Shown: in pieces, positions 55,275 to 63,883 of the stretch
How the letters are laid out: each line of letters opens with the position of its first letter
Numbering within the stretch: the first letter of the stretch is position 1
Assembly: GCA_003676145.1 (NCBI GenBank)
Contig: NAUB01000033.1
Span: 31,146 to 95,145, forward strand
DNA from: a gamma proteobacterium symbiont of Stewartia floridana
Lineage (GTDB): Bacteria; Pseudomonadota; Gammaproteobacteria; Chromatiales; Chromatiaceae
Length of the DNA stretch: 64,000 bases
Reading direction: 5' to 3'
Translations under genes and position numbers: made by a program
The notes under the pieces: generated by a model
Database searches by the model: none
The model's input: the letters and a program-made list of their open reading frames with translations, nothing else
What the model was told of the DNA's origin: nothing

Positions 55275-56511
55275 TGCGGATCGCCTCCACCGGTTGCAGC
55301 AGACTGGCGCGCCAGGCCGGATAGATTCCAGAGAGGATGGAGGCCATGAGAATGGCACTGGCGGTAATTCCGAGATGGTCGAGTTTTAGCTGGGGATAGA
55401 TCAGGGGGTCGACATAAAATCTGGAGGTGGATCCCAACAGTATGGAGAGGTCGATGCCGATCATGCCGGTCAGCAGAATGATCAGATAACCGAGCAGGGT
55501 GCCGAGCAGGATACCGATGATACCGATCGTCACCGCTTCCACCACCATCAGCAGAGCGATCTGTCGTCGACTTGTGCCGATCGCCATCAGGACGCCAAAC
55601 TCCCGGGTTCGGTCGAGCATGGAGAGCAGCAGGGTATTCAGCTCTCCTGCCAGTACGATGAATAGCACGATGCCGAGAAACAGATAGAGAAAACCGTTAT
55701 GCAGGGTTACCCACTCTTTCATGACCGGAAACATGGTATGCCAGGGCATGACTTCCAGCTGTTGGTCGGCCAGATCCACATTCAGACTGGATACCAGGTC
55801 GGGCAGTGTTCGCTCATCCACATTGATGACGAATGTGGTGACCTGACCTTGCAGATCGACCATCTCCTGCAGGGTCGCCAGGCTGGTGATCGCCATGCCG
55901 CTGTCGAGTCCCATTTCACCGCTGGTAATGATCCCAACCAGGGTAAAGGATTCTGCAATCATGGCACCATAGCGGTCATAACCGATCATCACCACCTCGT
56001 CACCAAGTTGGACTTTGAGGTTGTTTGCGGTGGTGGCGCCCAGTATCAGTGTGTAGCTGTCATCCGGTTGCAAAAAGCGACCAATACCGATTCTGCGGCC
56101 AAGTTCGGTGACCTTGGGTTCGTTGAGCGGATCCATGCCGATCAGCATCACCCCTTGAGTGGTGTGGTCGGATGCCGCCAGCCCAAAGGTATCCAGGCGT
56201 TGGCTGTATCGTGTTACGCCATGCTTCTGAAGGGTTTCACTGATCTTCTGTGGGTTGGTGATAGTCAGGGAGAGGTCCGGGTGTTGAAAAAATCCCTGCC
56301 GGTGTATCTGTAAAGCACCGATGATCGAGTTTTGAAAATTACCGAGCATATTACGGTGCAGCCCCTCATTGAATCCCCATAGGAAGATCAATGCGGCGAG
56401 GCCGAGTGCAATCGCGCCGGAGGTCAGCAGGGTGCGTCTTGGGTGGCCGAGCAGGTTACGCAGTGCAAGCCTGGCAAGGTGTAGATTGAGCTGTGATTTT
56501 GCGTCGGCCAT
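55267..56511 (-). CDS. FtsX-type ABC permease 1, LolC/E-like
   Basis: A 414-residue permease of the same type as its downstream neighbour, with ARLALRNLLGHPRRTLLTSG at the N-terminus, a periplasmic domain, and C-terminal helices. LSMLDRTREFGVLMAIGTSR is the conserved coupling segment. Together with the second permease and the ATPase it should form a heterodimeric exporter or extractor. The LolA-like gene at 56593-57339 precedes it on the same strand. Confidence 0.88.
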   Translation of the reverse strand: MADAKSQLNLHLARLALRNLLGHPRRTLLTSGAIALGLAALIFLWGFNEGLHRNMLGNFQNSIIGALQIHRQGFFQHPDLSLTITNPQKISETLQKHGVTRYSQRLDTFGLAASDHTTQGVMLIGMDPLNEPKVTELGRRIGIGRFLQPDDSYTLILGATTANNLKVQLGDEVVMIGYDRYGAMIAESFTLVGIITSGEMGLDSGMAITSLATLQEMVDLQGQVTTFVINVDERTLPDLVSSLNVDLADQQLEVMPWHTMFPVMKEWVTLHNGFLYLFLGIVLFIVLAGELNTLLLSMLDRTREFGVLMAIGTSRRQIALLMVVEAVTIGIIGILLGTLLGYLIILLTGMIGIDLSILLGSTSRFYVDPLIYPQLKLDHLGITASAILMASILSGIYPAWRASLLQPVEAIRNG

Positions 56512-56592
56512 CCAATACCTGTTCTTTGTTAGAGCTTGCTGACACTAAACCATTACGCCCTTTTGGGCCTCTCTTTTGCCTGGCCAGACGAT

Positions 56593-57339
56593 TTATTGTG
56601 CCTGCATAGGCGTAAACAGCTGGGATTCAAGCGCTACATTGAATTTGATTGAGGTAAGGGTAATGACGGTCCGCTTGCCCTCTCCATCTTCCGGCTGCAT
56701 GGTCCAGCGTGTGGGTATCTCTCGTCCACCCATTTCCGCAATCTGATCGAACACCATCAGTCGCCTGACCTTTTTTCGGCAATGGTAAGCCATCTCCAGG
56801 GGCACCCCGTCACCACGGATCTTTCGTACCAGCTTTTTCCAGGTCACTGTCGTGTCTGGGTTCGGGATCGATTCTATGGTGTAGATGCCGCTCTCACCCT
56901 CACCCTGACGATCGATGATCTGATGGCTGTGGCCATCGATCATGGCATCGGTATCGAGCAGATCCTGGTTGTTGAAGTCCGATCCCATCCACGGATCCTG
57001 CATCATGGCTGGCGAGATGTTGATCTGGCGACGCAGTTTAGGCAGGTACATGGAGAGGATGTTGTCCACCTTGAGAAAGACGGTCCCTTTGGTCTTTCTG
57101 GGGGAGAGAATCTCCATACGGAAGCGGTTGTTATCCCTGTCGTCGTGGCTGCGAAAGGTCATCGTGCGCTGCCAATCCGGGCGCAGGATATCGATCCGGT
57201 ACTCAGCCTGCGTGCCGCTGGAACGCATCAGTGTCTCTGACTTTTGCAGCAGTTCAACCGCTTGCTCAGCGGAATCATCTGCCAGGCTTCCTGTGGCGAT
57301 GAAAATCAGCAGCCAAATTGTCTTGCTTAGTCGTACCAT
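56593..57339 (-). CDS. LolA-like periplasmic protein (second copy)
   Basis: A 248-residue protein with a signal peptide (to about ATGSLA). It carries the LolA-like block FLKVDNILSMYLPKLRRQIN, MMQDPWMGSDFNNQDLL and VRKIRGDGVPLEMAYHCRKK. It is shorter than the LolA-like protein at 46932 and not closely alike in sequence. It precedes the ABC permease genes on the same strand with 81 bp between. The likely role is to receive a lipid or lipoprotein from that transporter, as LolA does from LolCDE (inference). The region upstream is pth. Confidence 0.85.
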   Translation of the reverse strand: MVRLSKTIWLLIFIATGSLADDSAEQAVELLQKSETLMRSSGTQAEYRIDILRPDWQRTMTFRSHDDRDNNRFRMEILSPRKTKGTVFLKVDNILSMYLPKLRRQINISPAMMQDPWMGSDFNNQDLLDTDAMIDGHSHQIIDRQGEGESGIYTIESIPNPDTTVTWKKLVRKIRGDGVPLEMAYHCRKKVRRLMVFDQIAEMGGREIPTRWTMQPEDGEGKRTVITLTSIKFNVALESQLFTPMQAQ

Positions 57340-57582
57340 GGGAAAAACATACTCTGAAAGTAGGAAATGAATTCGACCATTATAAGCATTTCATAATATA
57401 TAGCCAGAGCGGGGCTGACCGCTGGTTTTTCGGCAGGACTGGTTATTCTTTCTTAAGTTAATGAAATTAAAAAAATTTATTCAGGTTATTATTGAGCTAA
57501 AGAAGTGTTTCAATCAGTTGGCTGGCAGAGACAGGGGCTGTATAGGGCTGTCTGCTCAACGGTGCTGGGAGGTGTAAGGGGC

Positions 57583-58167
57583 CTATCTGCTGCTGTGCAG
57601 TCTGTTCATGGCCAGTTGCAGGTCGCCTTTAACAATCGTCGGTAGACTGTCAATCGCCTTGTCGATGGCCTGGTCGATGGAGGCTCGGTGCTCTTTCGAG
57701 GGTCGGCCAAGCACGTAGTTGACCACGGCAGCCCGATCGTTCGGATGATCGATACCGATGCGCAGGCGATGAAAATCCCGCTTGCCGAGAACGCTCATGA
57801 TATCCCTCAGACCATTGTGTCCCGCATGACCTCCGCCGGTCTTCAGGCGTGCCTGTCCCGGCTCCAGATCCAGTTCGTCATGCACCACCAGGATCTGCTG
57901 GGGTTCAATCCGAAAATAGTTGGCCAGACTGGCGACGGCCTGGCCGCTTCGGTTCATGTAGGTGGTCGGTTTCAGCAACCGCACCTCTTCACCCTGCAGA
58001 TTCAGTTTGCACACCTGACCATGGTGTTTCGATTCCGTGCGAAAGCTGAGATGGTGTTGCTGGGCAAGCTTATCCAGCAGCCAGAAGCCGGCATTGTGAC
58101 GGGTTTGTTCGTAATCCGGACCTGGGTTTCCAAGGCCTGCAATCAGACGAATGGGTTGGGATGCCAT
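57583..58167 (-). CDS. pth: Peptidyl-tRNA hydrolase
   Basis: Pth recycles tRNA from stalled peptidyl-tRNA. The 194-residue product has GLGNPGPDYEQTRHNAGFWL with the catalytic His24, then PTTYMNRSGQAVASLANYF, VVHDELDLEPG and GGGHAGHNGLRDI. It follows rplY by 59 bp, the usual order. Confidence 0.97.
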   Translation of the reverse strand: MASQPIRLIAGLGNPGPDYEQTRHNAGFWLLDKLAQQHHLSFRTESKHHGQVCKLNLQGEEVRLLKPTTYMNRSGQAVASLANYFRIEPQQILVVHDELDLEPGQARLKTGGGHAGHNGLRDIMSVLGKRDFHRLRIGIDHPNDRAAVVNYVLGRPSKEHRASIDQAIDKAIDSLPTIVKGDLQLAMNRLHSSR

Positions 58168-58226
58168 GGGTAGGGGGGATGGGGTGTGAGTGGAGAGGGA
58201 GGCTTTTGCCTCCCTCGGGAGCGGTT

Positions 58227-58856
58227 CTATTCAGCGCTCTCTTCACCACCTTCATCAGATTCAGTAGGCTCATCCTCTTCACTCTTATGAGTGGCGTGAA
58301 TGGTCACTACGATCGGATCTTCATTACCCTCGTGGGTGATCAGGTCAACACCCTCGGGCAGGCTCACCTCTGAGGCGTGCAGAACCGCACCCAGCTCAAG
58401 GTTGCCCAGGTCGATCTCGATGAATTCTGGCAGGTCTTTAGGCAGACAGCTGATCTCCATGTCGGTCATCACGTGGCTGGCCTGGCCACCGGATTTGATG
58501 CCCGGGCAGGTGGCTTCGTTGATGAAGTGCAGCGGAACGTGCAGTTTGATCTTCTCATCAGCCTGTACGCGCTGAAAATCCACATGCAGGATGAATGGCT
58601 TGGCCGGATGACGCTGCAGATCCTTCAGTACCACAGTCTCGCTCTTACCAGCCAGTTTCAGCTCGAGCAGGTTGGAGTAGAAACCTTCATTCTCGAGTGA
58701 GTGGGCGATCTCGTTGTGTGGGACGGTGATCGGGGTTGGGTCCTGGTGCGCACCATAGACGATGCCCGGTACCAGACCCTCGCGACGCAGGCGGCGGCTC
58801 GCACCTTTCCCTGTATCGCTTCGTGCTTCGGCGTTAACTTCAAAATTGGCAGACAT
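58227..58856 (-). CDS. rplY: Large ribosomal subunit protein bL25 (general stress protein Ctc type)
   Basis: bL25 binds 5S rRNA. The 209-residue form carries the N-terminal bL25 domain (FEVNAEARSDTGKGASRRLR, GLVPGIVYG) and a C-terminal CTC/TL5 domain (HADGIKSGG-like VPLHFINEATCPGIKSGGQA, PEGVDLITHEGNEDPIVVT). An acidic tail ends it. It lies between prs and pth. Confidence 0.97.
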   Translation of the reverse strand: MSANFEVNAEARSDTGKGASRRLRREGLVPGIVYGAHQDPTPITVPHNEIAHSLENEGFYSNLLELKLAGKSETVVLKDLQRHPAKPFILHVDFQRVQADEKIKLHVPLHFINEATCPGIKSGGQASHVMTDMEISCLPKDLPEFIEIDLGNLELGAVLHASEVSLPEGVDLITHEGNEDPIVVTIHATHKSEEDEPTESDEGGEESAE

Positions 58857-58997
58857 GGTTATCTCCGTATCTGTTTAGGTCAAAAGGGATGCCGCTTTGC
58901 GACCAAGCGACACCACCGCTGAATTCAAGCGGACGCGCGATTCTATCAGGATTGAGCAGAATTTCCAGCCTTTCGGGGTGTTTGCTTGGCCACTTGA

Positions 58998-59022
58998 GCC
59001 GCAAATGGACGCAAATCACCGC
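58998..59022 (+). repeat. Single arm of the dispersed palindrome family
   Basis: The sequence GCCGCAAATGGACGCAAATC, followed by ACCGC, resembles one arm of the palindromes at 15728 and 33739. No complementary arm is visible within 200 bp. Located between rplY and prs. Confidence 0.6.
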
Positions 59023-59057
59023 TAGTCTTCGCACACAGAGCCCAAGATGGCTGGTGC

Positions 59058-60011
59058 TCAGTCGATGAACAGAGAGCTGACCGACTCCTCGTTGGAGATC
59101 CGGCGCATGGTTTCGGCAAGCAGTTCGGCGATTGAAACCTGACGGATCACCTCACACTGTTTGGCCTCCTCCGACAGGGGAATGGTATTGGTGACGACCA
59201 GTTCATCCAGTTTGGAGTTGTTGAGGTTGTTGACCGCAGGGCCGGAAAGCACTGGATGGGTACAGTAGGCCACCACTTTGGCCGCACCATGCTCCTTGAG
59301 GGCATTGGCCGCCTGACAGAGGGTGCCTGCGGTATCCACCAGGTCATCGATGAGAATGCAGCTGCGACCCTCCACATGGCCGATGATATTCATTACCTTG
59401 GCCTCGTTGGGTTGCGGACGGCGTTTGTCGATGATCGCCAGTTCGGCATCATCCAGACGCTTTGCCAGCGCCCGTGCCCTGACCACGCCACCCACATCGG
59501 GGGAGACCACCACGATATCCGGATGTTTCTGGCGCCAGACGTCGCCGAGCAGGATCGGCGAGGCGTAGACATTGTCCACCGGGATATCGAAAAAGCCCTG
59601 GATCTGGTCCGCGTGGAGATCGACCGTCAGTACCCGGTCAGCACCGGCGGTGGCGATCATCTTCGCCGCCAGTCGGGCGGTGATCGGTACCCGGGCCGAT
59701 CGGGGGCGACGGTCCTGACGGGCATAGCCGAAATAGGGGATGACTGCGGTGATGCGATTGGCCGAAGACCAGCGCATGGCATCGATCATCACCAGCAGCT
59801 CCATCAGATTTTCATTGGTGGGTGCTGAGGTGGATTGGACAATGAAAACATCCCGGCCGCGGACATTCTCATGAATCTCGGCCATCACTTCCCCGTCACT
59901 GAAACGGCCAACCTGCATTTTCCCCAGGGGGAGGTTGAGGTGGCTCACGATTCCGGAGGTGAGAGAGGGGTTGGCGTTACCCGAAAAGACCGTCATGGCA
60001 TTGGATGGCAC
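59058..60011 (-). CDS. prs: Ribose-phosphate pyrophosphokinase
   Basis: Prs makes PRPP from ribose-5-phosphate and ATP for nucleotide, histidine and tryptophan synthesis. The 317-residue product has the family motifs [43 protein letters not shown] and the PRPP-binding [14 protein letters not shown]. The start is GTG at 60011 with GAGGA 8 bases upstream. The ATG at 59996 lacks a ribosome site. Upstream is the tRNA(Gln). Confidence 0.97.
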   Translation of the reverse strand: MPSNAMTVFSGNANPSLTSGIVSHLNLPLGKMQVGRFSDGEVMAEIHENVRGRDVFIVQSTSAPTNENLMELLVMIDAMRWSSANRITAVIPYFGYARQDRRPRSARVPITARLAAKMIATAGADRVLTVDLHADQIQGFFDIPVDNVYASPILLGDVWRQKHPDIVVVSPDVGGVVRARALAKRLDDAELAIIDKRRPQPNEAKVMNIIGHVEGRSCILIDDLVDTAGTLCQAANALKEHGAAKVVAYCTHPVLSGPAVNNLNNSKLDELVVTNTIPLSEEAKQCEVIRQVSIAELLAETMRRISNEESVSSLFID

Positions 60012-60050
60012 GGTGCTAATCCTCAGTCGAGAAAACAGATTGCAGAGAAA

Positions 60051-60125
60051 TGGCTGGGGCGGCAGGATTCGAACCTACGAATGCTGGGATCAAAACCCAG
60101 TGCCTTACCGCTTGGCGACGCCCCA
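60051..60125 (-). tRNA. tRNA-Gln (anticodon TTG)
   Basis: A 75-nt cloverleaf including the encoded CCA. The acceptor TGGGGCG pairs with GCCCCA, with the last pair weak. The anticodon stem CTGGG/CCCAG surrounds TTTTGAT with anticodon TTG. The T-arm reads GTAGG TTCGAATC CTGCC-like. It lies 1 bp after the ispE stop codon on the same strand, between ispE and prs, the conserved gammaproteobacterial order. Confidence 0.97.
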
Positions 60126-60126
60126 A

Positions 60127-60999
60127 TTAACTCGTTTCCAGCTGGAACTGATCCAGTAGCGGGGAGCGATTACGCCCCCGGGTAACAAACCCTGTAAGAT
60201 CGCTCGGTAGTCGATCCAGTACCTCGACCGCCTGCTGCCGTTCAGCAAATTCTGCGAACAGGCAGGCCCCTGTTCCGGTCAGTCGCGCATCGGCATACTG
60301 GTCAAGCCAGTCCATTGCCTGTGCCACTTCCGGGTGGCGTCTTCTGACCACCGCCAGGCAGTCATTTTGGCTGTTACCCTCTAGAAAGGCGCGTATTTTG
60401 ATCCTGGGGGAGTTGCGTGTCAAATCAGGTTGTCCGAATATTTCAGCGGTTGATACATGGCATGCTGGGTTGAGCACCAAAAACCAGGGTTGCGGGAGCT
60501 CAATGTCGGTCATTTTATCCCCTACGCCTTCTGCCCAGGCCGCCTGGCCATGGATGAAGATCGGCACATCGGCCCCCAGGGATCCACCGATCTCCATCAG
60601 CTGATGCTTGCCAAGCTCCAACCCCCACAAATGATTGAGGGCGACCAGAGTTGTGGCGGCATCGGAGCTGCCTCCGCCGAGCCCGCCTCCCATCGGTAAG
60701 GTTTTGTGCAGGGTCAACTCCACACCTGAACCCGATCCGGTGATCTGTTGCAGCATTTTTGCCGCGCGAAAACAGAGATTCTGCTGCTCGGGAACACCGG
60801 GTAGCGGATTGGTGATGAGGATTCGGCCGTCTTCACGATGTTTGAAATCGAGCCGATCCTGGCGCTCGATAAACTGAAAGACGGTTTGCAGATCGTGGTA
60901 GCCATCCTCACGCCTGCCGACAATACGCAGCATCAGATTGAGTTTTGCCGGTGCCGGACAGCTGAGGCTCTGCGGGGGTGATTCAAGGGGGCTGGTCAC
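60127..60999 (-). CDS. ispE: 4-diphosphocytidyl-2-C-methyl-D-erythritol kinase
   Basis: IspE phosphorylates CDP-ME in the MEP route to isoprenoids. The 290-residue GHMP kinase has CPAPAKLNLMLRIVGRREDG, GGGLGGGSSDAATTLVALN (ATP-binding) and LTGTGACLFAEF. It follows the TPR lipoprotein gene by 6 bp. The usual upstream neighbour lolB is not present here. Confidence 0.97.
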   Translation of the reverse strand: MTSPLESPPQSLSCPAPAKLNLMLRIVGRREDGYHDLQTVFQFIERQDRLDFKHREDGRILITNPLPGVPEQQNLCFRAAKMLQQITGSGSGVELTLHKTLPMGGGLGGGSSDAATTLVALNHLWGLELGKHQLMEIGGSLGADVPIFIHGQAAWAEGVGDKMTDIELPQPWFLVLNPACHVSTAEIFGQPDLTRNSPRIKIRAFLEGNSQNDCLAVVRRRHPEVAQAMDWLDQYADARLTGTGACLFAEFAERQQAVEVLDRLPSDLTGFVTRGRNRSPLLDQFQLETS

Positions 61000-61005
61000 A
61001 GCTGA

Positions 61006-62727
61006 CTAGTCTTCAGCACCCAAACGCAACATGGCAGGCCGGACAAAGCGATTGTCAGGTTCCCTCTCCAGAGCGGCCTTCCAGATTTCCAGGGCCCGTT
61101 CCTGCTCACCCATTACCCACAGCACTTCTCCCAGATGGGAAGCGATCTCAGCGTCGTTGCTGATCTCGGCGGCTTTCTGCAGATGCTCCAGGGCAGCCGG
61201 CAGATTGCCCAGGCGATACTCCACCCAGCCCATGCTGTCGAGTACCGCCGGACTTTCCGGTTTCAGGGCCAGAGCCTGGACTATGTACTGCCTGGCCTCC
61301 TGCAGGCGGTCGGTCTGGTCCGCCAGGGTGTAGCCGAGGGCGTTCAGTGCATCCGCATGTTGTGGGTGGGACTCGAGTATCTTACGCAGGTCCTTTTCAA
61401 GCAGGTCGACCCGTTTCAGGTCTGCGGCATTGAGGCCTCTGGCATACAGCAAGTCCGTGTTGTCACTGAACCGCTCAAGCGCCTTGGTGTAGACTTCATG
61501 CGCGGTGGCGTACTCTCTGGCTTCACGCAGCAGCTCAGCTTCGATCATGTAGAATTTCAGCTGATTGCGCGATTGGTTCACTCTCAGACGTTGCAGAGTC
61601 TCTCTGGCCTGTTTCAGGTTGCCTTGATCGGAGAGGATCTTGGCAATCCGTACCTGCGCGTCAGCCAGGTGTTTTCCCTCAACCCGGCTGTAGCGGTCCA
61701 GCGCCTGTTCGTAGGCCTGCTGCTCTTCAGCGATCGCCCCGAGATAGAAATTGGCTTCATCCCTTTTAGCCCGGCTCTGGGTCAGGATCGAGAGATACTT
61801 TTCTGCGTTGTCGTACTGATCAAGCTGCATGTAGATCATACCGAGAGAGAAGCTGAAATCGGTGTTGTCCGGAGCTTGCTGATTGAGTTCAAGGAACTGC
61901 TGCAGGGAGGCGTCGACCTGGTTTATCTCGAGCAGAATTCTGGCATAGGCGTGTCTGAGTTTGATGTCATTCGGGTACTTTTCTACCGCCTGCTGGAGAA
62001 ATTCAACACCCTGTTTCTCCTTTTTCATGGCAATCAGCGTGTGGGCTCTCAATACCAGGCTCTGGGTGGAACTCGGTTCCAGGACGAGGGATCGATCGAT
62101 GTACTCCAGGGCGAGTGCCCGTTGGGACGCCCGGTTGGCAACCAGGGCGAGGGCATAGAGTGCGGAGGAGGCGTCCGTATCCTCGGGTACCAGCTGCTGC
62201 ATCAGCGCCAGTGCTTTTTCAGGGGAGCCTGATTTTTCAGCGATTGCGGCAGCCTGCACATAGCCGGATTGGCCGTTGCGATTTGCGATCTTGATGACCT
62301 GCTGCAGATGAGAGATCGCCTCATCCAGCTGGTTGGCCCTGATGTTGATTATGGCGGCGATTTGGTAGGCCTTCAGCTCCTGCGGGTCGATATCGATCCA
62401 GAGTCGTGCGGCTGTCAGGGCTTTTTCAGGCTGATTGGCTTGCAGCGCAAGACTGGTGGCCCGCTCAGCCGAAAGGGGATCCCGCGACTCCCGGGCAACC
62501 TGAAGAGCGTGGTCGAACGCCATCGATTGTTCACCGCGCTGAGCCGCAATTTCACTGGCTAGTGTGTGGTATACCAGATCTGTGGTGAGTTGGTCTGCTG
62601 TTGCTTCGGCTGCTACAGGTGTCGATTCGTTGCCGGCCTGGCTGGTCGGTGCGGGCGATTTGAGTGTTGGGTTGCTGCCGCAGGCAGACAGCAATAGCAG
62701 GCAAATTAGGGTGGCGGATCTGTTCAT
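61006..62727 (-). CDS. Lipoprotein with tetratricopeptide repeats
   Basis: A 573-residue lipoprotein: the signal ends in LLLLSAC (lipobox). The rest is a long array of TPR-like helix pairs, for example ALTAARLWIDIDPQELKAYQ, NIRANQLDEAISHLQQVI, LNALGYTLADQTDRLQEARQ and MGWVEYRLGNLPAALEHLQK. The repeats cover most of the length. TPR arrays bind other proteins. This protein is commonly encoded ahead of lolB-ispE in gammaproteobacteria, so it likely works at the envelope. The ATG at 62727 is chosen for its lipobox signal, and one at 62784 also opens the frame. ispE follows by 6 bp. Confidence 0.88.
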   Translation of the reverse strand: MNRSATLICLLLLSACGSNPTLKSPAPTSQAGNESTPVAAEATADQLTTDLVYHTLASEIAAQRGEQSMAFDHALQVARESRDPLSAERATSLALQANQPEKALTAARLWIDIDPQELKAYQIAAIINIRANQLDEAISHLQQVIKIANRNGQSGYVQAAAIAEKSGSPEKALALMQQLVPEDTDASSALYALALVANRASQRALALEYIDRSLVLEPSSTQSLVLRAHTLIAMKKEKQGVEFLQQAVEKYPNDIKLRHAYARILLEINQVDASLQQFLELNQQAPDNTDFSFSLGMIYMQLDQYDNAEKYLSILTQSRAKRDEANFYLGAIAEEQQAYEQALDRYSRVEGKHLADAQVRIAKILSDQGNLKQARETLQRLRVNQSRNQLKFYMIEAELLREAREYATAHEVYTKALERFSDNTDLLYARGLNAADLKRVDLLEKDLRKILESHPQHADALNALGYTLADQTDRLQEARQYIVQALALKPESPAVLDSMGWVEYRLGNLPAALEHLQKAAEISNDAEIASHLGEVLWVMGEQERALEIWKAALEREPDNRFVRPAMLRLGAED

Positions 62728-63055
62728 TCGGTTTACTGTGTCTGTAGTACCTTGGTTTGATCGAAAAGGCTGTTTCAGGTTCATTCCCTGGTTCTTAATA
62801 TTAACTTCCTATTGTAGTGGAATGCCTGGAAATTCTGCCAAAAGGCGTAGCATAATCCATGCAATTGGCGACGCTCTGATGGCCCGGATGAACCCCTTTG
62901 CTGGCACCTCTGCAGGAGACACTACACTAACACCAATCCAATTGACATCCGCGGTAAGCCTGAATTCAGCGCTGGTATTCTCAGTAGACAAAAAAATCTT
63001 TGAAATGTTAGTTGACTTTGGCAAGGCTTGGCGTCAGAATGCCCGGCTCTCGTTA
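62728..63055. other. Divergent region between the TPR gene and tRNA(Tyr)
   Basis: A 328-bp space. It holds the strong tRNA promoter at 63012-63040. A minus-strand frame of about 71 codons (62809-63024) crosses this promoter and has no sign of being a gene. Confidence 0.5.
63012..63040 (+). promoter_or_regulatory. Stable-RNA promoter of the tRNA-tuf operon
   Basis: TTGACT at 63012-63017 (5 of 6), exactly 17 bp, then CAGAAT at 63035-63040 (4 of 6). A GC-rich discriminator (GCCCGG) follows, as in stringently controlled tRNA promoters. The mature tRNA(Tyr) starts at 63056, so the leader is only about 8 nt. Confidence 0.75.
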
Positions 63056-63140
63056 GGAGGGGTTCCCGAGTGGCCAAAGGGATCAGACTGTAAATCTGAC
63101 GGCTCAGCCTTCGGAGGTTCGAATCCTCCCCCCTCCACCA
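63056..63140 (+). tRNA. tRNA-Tyr (anticodon GTA)
   Basis: An 85-nt type-II tRNA with the encoded CCA. GGAGGGG pairs with CCCCTCC. The anticodon is GTA in the ACTGTAAAT loop, the long variable arm is about 13 nt, and the T-arm contains GGTTCGAATCC. It is the first gene of the Tyr-Gly-Thr-tuf operon. Confidence 0.98.
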
Positions 63141-63478
63141 AACAGAGACGGGAAAGTGTTGTTTGAAATGACTTTCTCATGATCCTACCCAGGGTATTTA
63201 TCGGGGGAGGATGCGAACCGAAAAGAGGTTCGACAAAGGCGCGAAGCGACTTTGAACAATGCGCGGAGCGCATTGGCCCGGAGGGCGGAAAGCCGGAGGC
63301 TTGGAGTAATCCTCCCCCCTCCACCAAACAGAGACGGGAAAGTGTTGTTTGAAATGACTTTCTCATGATCCTGCCCAAGGTATTTACCGGGGGAGGATAC
63401 GAACCGAAAAGCGGTTCGGCAAAGGCGCTGAAAGCGACTTATTAAACGATGCGTGGGGCGCATTGGCCCGGAGATTCA
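63122..63478 (+). repeat. Tandem tRNA(Tyr)-derived repeats
   Basis: Two units with a 186-bp period. Each starts with the last 19 bases of tRNA(Tyr) including CCA (63122-63140 and 63308-63326), and the first 65 bases of the two are identical. Further along each holds an inverted copy of the tRNA T-arm: GGGGGAGGATGCGAACC at 63203-63219 and GGGGGAGGATACGAACC at 63389-63405, which can pair with the tRNA segment 63116-63132 with one mismatch. Small hairpins (CGAACC/GGTTCG and AATGCGC/GCGCATT) lie inside. A degenerate third 3'-end-like piece ending CTCTCCGCCA is at about 63480-63511. Confidence 0.9.
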
Positions 63479-63560
63479 GGTTGGCAGTGATCCTGCCCGG
63501 CCTCTCCGCCAAGATGGAAATTGGTCGTGGTTGTTGGTGAGCGACGCGTTGCTTGGCTAC

Positions 63561-63634
63561 GCGGGTGTAGTTCAATGGTAGAACTTCAGCCTTCCAAGCT
63601 GAATACGTGGGTTCGATTCCCATCACCCGCTCCA
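63561..63634 (+). tRNA. tRNA-Gly (anticodon TCC)
   Basis: A 74-nt cloverleaf with encoded CCA. GCGGGTG pairs with CACCCGC, and the anticodon loop CTTCCAA holds TCC. The T-arm reads GTGGG TTCGATT CCCAT. It is separated from tRNA(Tyr) by the repeat region and from tRNA(Thr) by 123 bp. Confidence 0.98.
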
Positions 63635-63757
63635 ACGTAAAGATAGGCCAATAATAAAGATTGGCTTTGAGCGACGGTACTGTAAGGCAGTGTCGTCGTT
63701 TGTGTGTGCTGGAAGTCTGGCCACTTGTGGAAGGGACTGACAGTTAATTAGAGTTTT

Positions 63758-63833
63758 GCCCAGATAGCTCAGTTGGTAGAGCACACCCTTGGTAAGGGTG
63801 AGGTCGGCAGTTCAAATCTGCTTCTGGGCTCCA
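63758..63833 (+). tRNA. tRNA-Thr (anticodon GGT)
   Basis: A 76-nt cloverleaf with encoded CCA. GCCCAGA pairs with TCTGGGC, and the anticodon loop TTGGTAA holds GGT. tuf starts 68 bp further on, as in the E. coli tufB operon. Confidence 0.98.
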
Positions 63834-63883
63834 ACAATTGAAGGCGTGCGGAAGCGCGCGAATTTGTCTTTATACAACAATAG

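Noticed and set aside
62809..63024. 71-codon minus-strand frame upstream of tRNA(Tyr)
   Set aside because: It overlaps the tRNA promoter, has no ribosome site and no recognisable features.
63034..63463. Minus-strand frames across the tRNA(Tyr) repeats, with GGGGxxPP-type peptides
   Set aside because: They arise from the tRNA sequence and its repeats. Such peptides are typical spurious calls around tRNA genes.
63122..63478. Attachment site of a prophage or integrative element at tRNA(Tyr)
   Set aside because: The 3' end of the tRNA is duplicated, as after integration, but no integrase or phage gene lies between the copies and the spacing is only 186 bp.
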